From the NCBI RefSeq assembly GCF_000745835.1, contig NZ_JQKB01000025.1, forward strand, positions 1-64,000: a DNA stretch of 64,000 nucleotides, in the 5' to 3' direction. Positions 27,230 to 34,560 of this stretch are shown in pieces. Position 1 is the stretch's first letter; each line of letters starts with the position of its first letter. Source of the stretch: Belnapia moabensis DSM 16746. GTDB taxonomy: Bacteria; Pseudomonadota; Alphaproteobacteria; Acetobacterales; Acetobacteraceae. The notes beneath the pieces are model-generated. The model worked only from the letters and a program-made list of their open reading frames with translations. It had not been told where the DNA came from and searched no databases. Both the position numbers and the translations under genes were made by a program.

Positions 27230-28467
27230 TCGGTCTCGCCCTTTTCGTAGAGGCAGTCGCGGCCGAGGCGGTCGACGCAGAGCTCCGCCGTCCAGGGCAG
27301 CATAAGGGAGCCGCAACGTGCGTCGCGGTAGAGGCGTTCGAGCGGGAGCGACTTCAGCATCGCCTGGCCTCCGCAGGTGCGGACGGCCTTCGATGCAATG
27401 GCGGCGGCATTCTCCATGACGCTGTACTGTGCGGCCCAGGCGCGCTGCACCTGGTCCGGCGAGGGATCGGGGCCGGCCTCGGTGATCGCCTGGAACCAGA
27501 GCGCCTTGGCCTGTTCGAGGGCTATACGCATCTCGGCGACGGCAATCTGTTTGGTAGCGTACATCCGCCGCTTCACCGGCGGCATCCCCGGCACCTCGCC
27601 GCGCAGATAGGCGATGGTGAAGTCATAGGCGGCCTGGGCGATGCCCATATAGGTTGGGCTCAGCGTCAGGAACATGTGCGGCCAGCGGCCAGCGGCCTGC
27701 ATGTAGAGGCCGGGCGGCATCAGCGCCGCATCCTCGCCGACCGGGACATCGTCGAAGACCAGCGTGCGCGAGACGGTGCCGCGCATGCCGAGCGGGTCCC
27801 ACTCGCCGATCACCGAGACGCCGGGCGCGTCGCGCGGGATGGCGAGGTAGAGCGTGTCGCGGCGGGAGAGCGGCGCCTCGCCCTCGCGCTGCTCGGTGCA
27901 GAGGATGCCGTAATAGTCGGCATGGCCGGCGAGGCTGGCGAAGATCTTCCGCCCGGTGACGCGCCAGCCCCCGGGGACGGGGCGGGCCACGGTGCCGAAG
28001 GCCGCCGAGCCGGCCGCCGCCGCGCCGCCTTCGGAGAAGGGCTGCGAATAGACCGCGCCGTCGCGCAGGATACGCTGGTAGTGCAGGCGGCGGCGGGCGT
28101 GGTGCGCGTCGCGCCGAGCGGCGTCCACATCCAGGTCGTCGCTCAACGGGCCGGTCCAGAGCGTGGAGCAGACATGCATGTTCCAGGTGAGCGCGGTGGC
28201 GCCGCAGAAGCGGCCGAGCTCGGCGGCGGCGAGGCAATAGCCGCGGAAGCCGGCGCCCATGCCGCCCTCGGCGCGGGGAATGCAGAGGCCGAGCAAGCCG
28301 TTGGCGGCCATGTCGCGGTAGTTCTCGGTCGGAAAGCGCGCCTCACGGTCCCAGCGCGCGGCGCGGGGGGCAAGCACGCTCTCGCCGAAGTCGCGGGCCA
28401 TGGCGGTGAGGGCGGCCTCCTCCGGTGTCAGGCGGAAGGCCGTGGGATCGAAGAGCGGCGCGGCCAT
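27226..28467 (-). CDS. Acyl-CoA dehydrogenase family protein
   Basis: FAD-dependent dehydrogenase or related flavin monooxygenase, 413 residues. It shows the N-terminal helical domain (LTPEEAALTAMARDFGE), the middle beta domain with GWRVTGRKIFAS, and the DPLGMRGTVSRTLVFDDVPV segment typical of acyl-CoA dehydrogenases. A C-terminal bundle with RTCGGQAMLKSLPLERLYRD follows. The usual glutamate base could not be placed with confidence. It starts three bases after the hydrolase stop and overlaps the ligase start, so it belongs to the same operon. Confidence 0.87.
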   Translation of the reverse strand: MAAPLFDPTAFRLTPEEAALTAMARDFGESVLAPRAARWDREARFPTENYRDMAANGLLGLCIPRAEGGMGAGFRGYCLAAAELGRFCGATALTWNMHVCSTLWTGPLSDDLDVDAARRDAHHARRRLHYQRILRDGAVYSQPFSEGGAAAAGSAAFGTVARPVPGGWRVTGRKIFASLAGHADYYGILCTEQREGEAPLSRRDTLYLAIPRDAPGVSVIGEWDPLGMRGTVSRTLVFDDVPVGEDAALMPPGLYMQAAGRWPHMFLTLSPTYMGIAQAAYDFTIAYLRGEVPGMPPVKRRMYATKQIAVAEMRIALEQAKALWFQAITEAGPDPSPDQVQRAWAAQYSVMENAAAIASKAVRTCGGQAMLKSLPLERLYRDARCGSLMLPWTAELCVDRLGRDCLYEKGETD

Positions 28468-28470
28468 GCG

Positions 28471-29253
28471 TCAGCCGTCTCCCGCGCGGTCGAGGAAGCT
28501 GGTGAGCATGGTGTTGAAATCCGATGGCCGCTCGAGATGGGCGAGGTGCCCGGCATCGGCGATGATCGCCATGCGCGCGCCGGGGATGGCGTTCGCCGTC
28601 CAGTGCATGACGTGGAAGGGGGCGAGCGGATCGGCCTCTCCGACCAGCACGAGGCAGGGCATGTCGAGCCGGCCGAGATCGTCGCGGCGGTCGAAGGTGA
28701 CCAGGGTGGCGAGGGCGGCGCGGTAGCCGGCCTCGGGCACCGCGGCCATGCTGGCGATGGCGGCCGGCGCCGCTGCCGGGTCGGGATTGTCGCCGAGCAT
28801 GCGGCCCACGACCTGCGGCGCGATCTCGGCGAGGCTCTGGCCAGCTTCGAGCGGCGCCAGGCGATCGGCGAGGAAGCGCTCGCGGAAGGCGGGGTCGCGG
28901 CCGCCGAAGGCGGGTGGGCTGGCATAGAGCGTCAGGCTGCGTACGCGCTCCGGCCAGGTGAGCGCGAATTCCAGCGCCACCATGCCGCCGATCGAATGGC
29001 CGACGAGGTCGGCGCGCTCCAGCTCGGCCGCGTCCATCAGGCGGGCGAGCGCGGCGGCTAGCGCCGGGAAACCGGGCTCCACCGGCGGCGAGGCGCCGTA
29101 GCCGGGCATGTCCCAGGCGAGCACGCGATCGTCGGCAAGGGCCGGCAGGGTCGGCTCCCAGAGGCTGGCATTCCCGCCGAGCCCGTGCAGGAGGAGGATG
29201 GCGCGGCGGCCTTCGCCATGCTCGCGCCAGGCGGGGACCGGGGCCTCGGTCAT
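28471..29253 (-). CDS. Alpha/beta hydrolase, NicD-like by context
   Basis: Serine hydrolase of 260 residues with an HGLGGNASLW oxyanion region (23-32), nucleophile S87 in GHSIGG, and the histidine in DAGHLAHLERP near residue 238. It overlaps the NicX-like dioxygenase by four bases. In the nicotinate pathway of Pseudomonas, NicD is an alpha/beta hydrolase that deformylates N-formylmaleamate, the product of NicX. The same pairing here makes that role the leading hypothesis. Sequence alone only supports a general carboxylester or C-N hydrolase. Confidence 0.8.
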   Translation of the reverse strand: MTEAPVPAWREHGEGRRAILLLHGLGGNASLWEPTLPALADDRVLAWDMPGYGASPPVEPGFPALAAALARLMDAAELERADLVGHSIGGMVALEFALTWPERVRSLTLYASPPAFGGRDPAFRERFLADRLAPLEAGQSLAEIAPQVVGRMLGDNPDPAAAPAAIASMAAVPEAGYRAALATLVTFDRRDDLGRLDMPCLVLVGEADPLAPFHVMHWTANAIPGARMAIIADAGHLAHLERPSDFNTMLTSFLDRAGDG

Positions 29254-30287
29254 GGCAGCAGCCTTCCTTCCTCGACCACCCGCTCCCCGTCGAGGGCGAT
29301 GGTGCAGTTGCGGACGGGGATGTCGAAATGCCCCTCGGTGAAGCGGCCGGCGAATTCGTTGGCGCCGGTGGAGAAGAGGAAATTGCCGGCGAAGGCGCGC
29401 AGCTCGGTGCCGTTGGTGTCGCGCCGGTCGTAGAAGGCGAGCGCCTCGTAGCGGGCGCGCGGATTGAGGCCCCAGCCGACATGCGAGACGGCATAGGCGG
29501 CGCGGTCGCCCCAGGCGGCGAGATAGCGGCGCATCATCTCGGCATCGGCCCCCTCCCCTTCGATGTTGACGATATGGTCGTCGGCCAGCGTCAGGCGGAT
29601 CGGGCCTTCGAGGTAGCGCTTGAAGGTCAGGTTCACGTCGCCTGCATCCAGCACCAGAGTGCCGGCGACGCTGCCGGCGCGCGGGAAGGCAACGAGGATG
29701 CCGCCCGGCCAGTGCGCGACGGTGCCCGGCCGGTCTGTCCAGCCCCAGACGCCGGCGACCGCGGCGCCTTCCATCGTGACATGCAGGTCGGTGCCGGCGG
29801 CGGAGGTGACGTGCATGTGCCGGGCGGCGCGGGCGCGCTTCACCGCGGCTTTCACCGGCGCCTCGTCCTCGGGGCGGGGGACGAGGCGGGCGAGGATCTC
29901 CGGGTGCTCGTTCGAGACCATCAGGACGCGGCTGCCAGCCTTGAGGATGGCGGGGAGTTCGGGCGCGTGCAGCAGCCCTTCCACCGTCAGGTCGAGGATG
30001 AGCGGTGCGGCGGCAAGCGCCGCCATCACCCCGGGATGGTTGCCGATGGCGCGTGAGGCGCCGGTGGAGCGCACCGGCACCGGGGCGGCGGAGGGCGGTG
30101 TCGGCAGGATGCAGCGAAAGGGCCGGCAGCCGAGGCGGAGGGCGGCGAGTTCGGCGAGGTCGAGGTTCAGGGCGCGGGACTGGCTTTCGCCAAGCAGGCA
30201 GATGGGCAGCCCGTCATTCGCGCCGCAGCGGCGCAGCACGGATTCGAAGGCATCGAGCCAGGGGGATTCGATCCGGTCGGCAAGCAT
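29250..30287 (-). CDS. 2,5-dihydroxypyridine 5,6-dioxygenase-like protein (NicX/M29 family)
   Basis: Predicted iron-dependent extradiol-type dioxygenase opening a dihydroxypyridine ring. The 345 residues match the NicX family in the region SHVGWGLNPRARYEA and in GNFLFSTG, then HFDIPVRN. The three iron ligands known for P. putida NicX correspond to H269, H320 and D322 here. The same fold is shared with M29 aminopeptidases. ATG 30287 has a perfect AGGAGG; an upstream in-frame ATG at 30338 would place it inside the promoter. It is the first gene of the operon and divergent from the MarR gene. Confidence 0.82.
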   Translation of the reverse strand: MLADRIESPWLDAFESVLRRCGANDGLPICLLGESQSRALNLDLAELAALRLGCRPFRCILPTPPSAAPVPVRSTGASRAIGNHPGVMAALAAAPLILDLTVEGLLHAPELPAILKAGSRVLMVSNEHPEILARLVPRPEDEAPVKAAVKRARAARHMHVTSAAGTDLHVTMEGAAVAGVWGWTDRPGTVAHWPGGILVAFPRAGSVAGTLVLDAGDVNLTFKRYLEGPIRLTLADDHIVNIEGEGADAEMMRRYLAAWGDRAAYAVSHVGWGLNPRARYEALAFYDRRDTNGTELRAFAGNFLFSTGANEFAGRFTEGHFDIPVRNCTIALDGERVVEEGRLLP

Positions 30288-30299
30288 GTTTCCTCCTAG

Positions 30300-30390
30300 C
30301 GATAACGTGGTCGCCGGGCAATTTATATGAAATTGCACTTATGGCTGCGTCGTATTATTTCGAAGATTTTCCTCATCGAGTTTGTTATCG
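30300..30390. promoter_or_regulatory. AT-rich divergent promoter region with inverted CGATAAC/GTTATCG sites
   Basis: The 138-bp gap between the NicX-like and MarR starts is AT-rich compared with the window. It contains CGATAAC at 30300-30306 and its exact inverse GTTATCG at 30384-30390, next to the two transcription units. Such placement suits binding by the adjacent MarR protein. Exact -35/-10 boxes could not be fixed. Confidence 0.45.
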
Positions 30391-30425
30391 TATCGAAAGC
30401 CCCAGGACGATGCCGCGAAACCGAC

Positions 30426-30890
30426 ATGGAAATCCCCTCCCCGCCCTCCGGGGTCCGCTTCATCGACGACTACCTCGTGTATCTGCTGGCCCGCGCAGCG
30501 CACCAGGTTTCCAGCGAATTCCACGAGCAATTGCGGCGCCGTGGCATTTCGGTCGCGGTCTGGCGTGTCCTGAGCGCCCTGCTGGGCAGCGAGGGCGAGA
30601 CGGTCACCGGCCTCGCCGAAACCTGCCTGCTGCAGCAGCCGACCATGACCAAGCTGCTCGACCGCATGACCCGGTCCGGCCTCGTCGCCCGCAGCCCGGA
30701 TCAGCGGGACCGCCGGGTGGTCCGCATCGCCCTCACCGGGACCGGCCGCGCCCTGGCCGAGGACCTGGCGGTGGCCGCCAAGGCGCATGAGGCGGAGCTG
30801 CTGGCCCGCCACCCGCCGGCCGAGGCGGAGGCGATCAAGAACCTGCTCCGCGCCATCCTCGCCCGGCACGACAGGCCGCGGCGCGGGTGA
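30426..30890 (+). CDS. MarR-family regulator divergent from the NicX-like operon
   Basis: A 154-residue winged-helix regulator. The helices leading to the recognition element read VAWRVLSALLGSEGETVTGLA, then LLQQPTMTKLLDRMTRSGLVARSP and the wing DQRDRRVVRIAL, a textbook MarR pattern. Its divergent position to the ring-cleavage operon mirrors NicR, the MarR-type repressor of the Pseudomonas nic genes. Control of that operon is therefore likely. ATG 30426 is chosen because residues upstream are not conserved, although its ribosome site is weak. Confidence 0.85.
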   Translation: MEIPSPPSGVRFIDDYLVYLLARAAHQVSSEFHEQLRRRGISVAVWRVLSALLGSEGETVTGLAETCLLQQPTMTKLLDRMTRSGLVARSPDQRDRRVVRIALTGTGRALAEDLAVAAKAHEAELLARHPPAEAEAIKNLLRAILARHDRPRRG

Positions 30891-30893
30891 TGC

Positions 30894-31934
30894 CTACTGG
30901 GCGGGGATGGTGACCACCGGCGTCGGCTGGCCCCGCCCGCTCTCGGCCAGCACCTGCAGGATATAGGCGAAGGTGAAGCTGGCCTTCGAGCGGTAGTCGC
31001 CCTGCTCGACCCAGAACCAGCGCTGGCGGTAGGGCACCGCGGCATAGGCGTCGGCCGGTGCGCGCGTGCCCTGGCGGACGCGGATCAGCCGCTCGCCGAA
31101 GCCGTCCTCCGTCGCTCGCGTGTCGCCGCGGGCGACATCCGCCTCCGCCACCTCGATCTGCGCGCCGAGCTCGTAGAGCACCTGGAGGACGGAGCGCGTC
31201 AGGATCGCCACCTGGCCGCGCCCGGCCCGCGTCCGGCCGTAGACCACCTCCGCCTCACGCTCCGCATGGCCGAGGCCGAGCAGGCTGCGGGCCTGGCGCA
31301 CGGCCGGCGTGTCGCCATCGAGCAGCAGGAAGACCCGGCCGGCCCCGCCATGCCGCTCGAAGCGCAGCCCGACCGCGCCCGCCGCCTGGGCCTGGCGCAG
31401 CGCCCCGATCAGGGCGAGGAAGCCGCCCGAGGCCTCCTGCGCCTCGCCGCCCCGCGTCGCCCCGTTCGGCATGCCGTTCACCGACTGCACGCCGAGGCGG
31501 AAGAGCAGGTCGACCGGCGCGCCGCTCTGGGCGAGCGACAGCAGCTCGGCCGCCGCCAGCGGCCGCAGGTAGGACTGGGCGAACTGCTCGCCGGTCATCG
31601 GCGTGAAGGTGAAGGTCGGACGCGTCGTGTATTGCATGGTGCCGGAGCCGGTGGCGTAATTCCCCGGATTGGCCGTCGGGTAGGCGTTCAGCCCGACCTG
31701 CCCCGTCGTCTGCAGCGTATAGCCGGTGATGACCTGGCTGACCGAGAGAAAGGTCGGTACGTCGGCATAGCGCAGCCGCACCATGTTCAGCAGCATCTGC
31801 CGCTTCAGCCCGTCGCCGAGCGCCTGGGCATAGCCGACCTGGTCGGTGTCGAGCTGCTGCGGCCCGTTGCCGGTGCAGCCGGCGAGCAGCAGGAGGGCCA
31901 GCCAGGCGCGGCGAAAGGGGGCGGGGCGGGTCAT
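30894..31934 (-). CDS. Predicted lipoprotein of unknown function
   Basis: A 346-residue protein with a lipobox LLLLAGC placing the lipidated cysteine at residue 20. The mature part starts with a region (DGLKRQMLLNMVRLRYADVPTFLSVSQVITGY) that recurs in large alphaproteobacterial lipoproteins of unknown function. It continues with Gly/Ala-rich and basic stretches and ends near FAYILQVLAES. I know no assigned role; anchoring in the outer or inner membrane is expected. It is tail to tail with the MarR gene (3-bp gap) and divergent from a Bug-type binding protein. Confidence 0.75.
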   Translation of the reverse strand: MTRPAPFRRAWLALLLLAGCTGNGPQQLDTDQVGYAQALGDGLKRQMLLNMVRLRYADVPTFLSVSQVITGYTLQTTGQVGLNAYPTANPGNYATGSGTMQYTTRPTFTFTPMTGEQFAQSYLRPLAAAELLSLAQSGAPVDLLFRLGVQSVNGMPNGATRGGEAQEASGGFLALIGALRQAQAAGAVGLRFERHGGAGRVFLLLDGDTPAVRQARSLLGLGHAEREAEVVYGRTRAGRGQVAILTRSVLQVLYELGAQIEVAEADVARGDTRATEDGFGERLIRVRQGTRAPADAYAAVPYRQRWFWVEQGDYRSKASFTFAYILQVLAESGRGQPTPVVTIPAQ

Positions 31935-32022
31935 GGGTGGGTGGCAAGGCAGCATCCGCGTGGGGCTGCGTCAACCGGCGCCGCGGATGCTATGCTCGCC
32001 CGCAAAACGGGGAGGAGGCATC

Positions 32023-32988
32023 ATGCATCTCGGAAAGCGGGCGCTGCTCGGGCTGCTGGCGGCGCCGGCCATCGCGCGGGCGCAAACGGCGTGGCCTGAC
32101 CGGCCGCTGCGCTTCGTCATCGGCGGGGCGGCGGGCGGCGTCTCGGACATCTTCGTCAGGCTGATGGAAAGCCGGCTGCGCGAGCGGCTCGGCCAGCCCT
32201 CGGTGATCGACCCGCGGCCGGGCGCAGGCGGGATGCTCGGGGCCGAGGTCGCGGCGCGCAGCGCGCCGGATGGCTATACCTTCTTCGTCAACCACATCGC
32301 CTCGCACGGCATCGGGCCGACGCTCTACCGGCGCCTCTCCTTCGACCCGCTGCGCGACCTGCCGGGCGTCTGCCGCATGGCGCGGATGCCGAACGTGCTG
32401 ATCGTCAAGGGCGACAGCCCGCATCGCGACGTCGCCTCGCTGCTCGCCTTCATGCGGGCCAATCCGCAGGCGGCGACCTTCGCCTCGGCCGGCACCGGGA
32501 CATCCTCGCATCTCTCGGGCGTGCTGCTCGGGCTCAGGACGGGGATCGAGACCGTCCATGTGCCCTATCGCGGCACGGCGCCGAGCATGGCCGCGGTGAT
32601 GAATGGCGAGGTGCTCTTCGCCATCGACAATGCGCCGGCCAGTCGGCAGCAGGTGCTCGGCGGGCTGCTGCGGGCGCTCGCCGTCTCCACCGCCGACCGC
32701 GCGACGACCATGCCGGAGCTGCCGAGCCTGCAGGAGAGCGGCATCGCCGATTTCGACGTCGCCTCCTGGTACGGGATCGCGGCGCCGGCGGGCGTGCCGC
32801 GGCCGATCGTGGAGCGGCTGGGCGGCGAGATCCTCGATGCGCTGGCCGACCCTGGCATTGCCGCGCGCATCCGCGAGTTCGGGGCGGAGCCGGCACCGCT
32901 GCCGGCGGCCGCCTATGACGACTACATGCGCCAGCAGGTCGCGGCCTGGGCGCCGGTGGTCAGGGCCTCGGGCGCCTCGGTCGACTAG
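32023..32988 (+). CDS. Bug/TctC-family periplasmic substrate-binding protein (orphan 1)
   Basis: Tripartite tricarboxylate transporter receptor. The 321 residues begin with a signal peptide (MHLGKRALLGLLAAPAIARA), followed by WPDRPLRFVIGGAAGG, the conserved first strand-loop. The PDGYT and VPYRGTAPS motifs that line the ligand pocket come next. GGAGGAGG precedes ATG 32023. No TctA or TctB gene is adjacent. Bug proteins of this kind bind carboxylates or related small molecules; the ligand is unknown. Confidence 0.9.
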   Translation: MHLGKRALLGLLAAPAIARAQTAWPDRPLRFVIGGAAGGVSDIFVRLMESRLRERLGQPSVIDPRPGAGGMLGAEVAARSAPDGYTFFVNHIASHGIGPTLYRRLSFDPLRDLPGVCRMARMPNVLIVKGDSPHRDVASLLAFMRANPQAATFASAGTGTSSHLSGVLLGLRTGIETVHVPYRGTAPSMAAVMNGEVLFAIDNAPASRQQVLGGLLRALAVSTADRATTMPELPSLQESGIADFDVASWYGIAAPAGVPRPIVERLGGEILDALADPGIAARIREFGAEPAPLPAAAYDDYMRQQVAAWAPVVRASGASVD

Positions 32989-33000
32989 TGATGAAGATGA

Positions 33001-33010
33001 CTTCGTATAC
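33001..33010. promoter_or_regulatory. CTTCGTATAC half-site
   Basis: This ten-base AT-rich sequence occurs here between the Bug gene and the small exported protein, and again at 53801 within a perfect palindrome upstream of the EAL gene. It may be a regulator half-site, but two occurrences are weak evidence. Confidence 0.2.
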
Positions 33011-33080
33011 ATCAGGGATCGCGGTGCGATGAGCCCATGGTGGCCAGCGGGGGGCATCGGCCTCTCGCACGGAGGCCATC

Positions 33081-33308
33081 ATGACCGACTTCGTCATCGT
33101 CGTCGCTGCCGCCGCCAGCCTTGCCGCCTCGCCTCATCTGCCGCCGCAGGCCGTGGTGCCGCAGAATGCGCCGACCGTCGGCTTCCAGCTCTACCGGAGC
33201 CTCGCCACCTGTGAGCAGGCCACCACCCAGCTCACGCCCCGTGCCGGCAAGCGCTATGTCTGCGTCCCCGTCGAGGGAAACGACCGGGAGCTCACCGCCG
33301 CCTACTGA
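33081..33308 (+). CDS. Small exported protein of unknown function
   Basis: A 75-residue protein with a hydrophobic N-terminus (DFVIVVAAAASLAAS) acting as a likely signal. The short mature part contains two cysteines that could form a disulfide (C44 and C61) and the ending YVCVPVEGNDRELTAAY. I do not recognise it. ATG 33081 follows GGAGGCC. The MFS gene appears to start within its last 53 bases in another frame, so the two are probably linked. Confidence 0.55.
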   Translation: MTDFVIVVAAAASLAASPHLPPQAVVPQNAPTVGFQLYRSLATCEQATTQLTPRAGKRYVCVPVEGNDRELTAAY

Positions 33309-34503
33309 GCGGGGCGGCAAGGCTGCCAACCTTGCCCTCATCACCGTCGCACAGGTCCTCGCCCTGTCGCTCTGGTTCTCCGGCACCGCGGCCGGGCCGG
33401 GGATGGCGCGGGAGGCGGCGCTGCCGCCCGGCTTCCTCGCCTGGCTGACGGGCGGGGTGCAGCTCGGCTTCGTGCTGGGGACGCTGGCGAGCGCGGCGCT
33501 TGCCCTGCCGGACCGGGTGGATCCGCGGCGGCTGGTGGCGGGGGCCTGCCTGTTCGGCGCGGTGGCCAATGCGGCGATCCTGCTGCTGCCGCCGGGCGAC
33601 CCGCTGGTGATCCTGGCGCGGGGCGCGACCGGGCTGGCGCTGGCCTGCGTCTATCCGGTCGGGATGAAGCTGGCCGCGGGCTGGGCGGGGCCGAGGGATG
33701 CGGGGCTTGTAGTCGGGCTGCTGGTGGGCGGGCTGACGCTCGGTTCGGCCTCGCCGCATCTGGCCAATGCGCTGGGCGGGCTCGGCTGGCGGAGTGCGGT
33801 GGGGCTTGCTTCGCTGGCCGCGCTGGCGGGGGCGGGGCTGATCCTGCTCGCCAGGCCCGGGCCGCGCCATGCCGCCGCGCCGCCCTTCCGGCCGGGGCTG
33901 GCGCTGGAGCTGTTCCGGCATCGCGGCACCAGGCTCGCGACCCTCGGCTATCTCGGGCATATGTGGGAGCTCTATGCGATGTGGGCGTGGATCGGCGCCT
34001 ATCTCGCGGCGAGCTTCGCCGCTGCGGGCAGCGCCGCGAGCCCGGCGCTGGCCAGCTTCGCGGTGATGGCGGCCGGCGCGCTCGCCTGCATCGCCGGCGG
34101 GTGGATGGCCGACCGGATCGGACGGGCACGCTTCACCATCGGGGCGATGGCGATGAGCGGGGCCTGCTGCCTGCTGGCGGGCCCGGCCTTCGGTGCGGCG
34201 CCCGTGGTGGTGATGGCGCTCTGCCTGGCCTGGGGTGCCAGCGTCGTCGCCGATTCGGCGCAATTCTCGGCGGCCGTGGCCGAGGCCTCGCCGCCCGGCC
34301 TCGCGGGGACGATGCTGACGGTGCAGACCTCGCTCGGCTTCGCCCTCACCCTGCCGGCGATCCATCTGATGCCGGTCGCCGAGGCCTGGCTCGGCTGGGG
34401 CGGTGGGGCCTTCGCCCTGCTCGCCCCGGGGCCGGTGCTGGGGTGCCTGGCGATGGCGAGGCTGGTGCGCGATCGCCGGAGGCCGGAACGGCCGGAGACG
34501 TGA
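33256..34503 (+). CDS. MFS transporter
   Basis: Major facilitator superfamily carrier of about 415 residues with twelve hydrophobic segments. Signature features are the N-terminal AQVLALSLWFSGTAAGPGM helix, RGATGLALACVYPVGMKLAAGW in the first half and GGWMADRIGRARF as the loop motif of the second half. The start is uncertain. ATG 33256 overlaps the small upstream gene and has a weak ribosome site; no ATG, GTG or TTG lies between it and the first helix. The substrate is unknown. It is convergent with the GMC oxidoreductase. Confidence 0.82.
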   Translation: MSASPSRETTGSSPPPTERGGKAANLALITVAQVLALSLWFSGTAAGPGMAREAALPPGFLAWLTGGVQLGFVLGTLASAALALPDRVDPRRLVAGACLFGAVANAAILLLPPGDPLVILARGATGLALACVYPVGMKLAAGWAGPRDAGLVVGLLVGGLTLGSASPHLANALGGLGWRSAVGLASLAALAGAGLILLARPGPRHAAAPPFRPGLALELFRHRGTRLATLGYLGHMWELYAMWAWIGAYLAASFAAAGSAASPALASFAVMAAGALACIAGGWMADRIGRARFTIGAMAMSGACCLLAGPAFGAAPVVVMALCLAWGASVVADSAQFSAAVAEASPPGLAGTMLTVQTSLGFALTLPAIHLMPVAEAWLGWGGGAFALLAPGPVLGCLAMARLVRDRRRPERPET

Positions 34504-34530
34504 ATCGCCCACCCGGACAACAGGCCGGAC

Positions 34531-34554
34531 CCTGCTCCGCAGCTGCGGAGCAGG
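34531..34554. terminator. Perfect 24-base palindrome between convergent genes
   Basis: A perfect two-fold symmetric sequence with GCAGCTGC at its centre lies between the MFS stop (34503) and the GMC oxidoreductase stop (34561). It is well placed as a bidirectional terminator or transcript end, though without a T-run. Confidence 0.5.
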
Positions 34555-34560
34555 CTTCGG

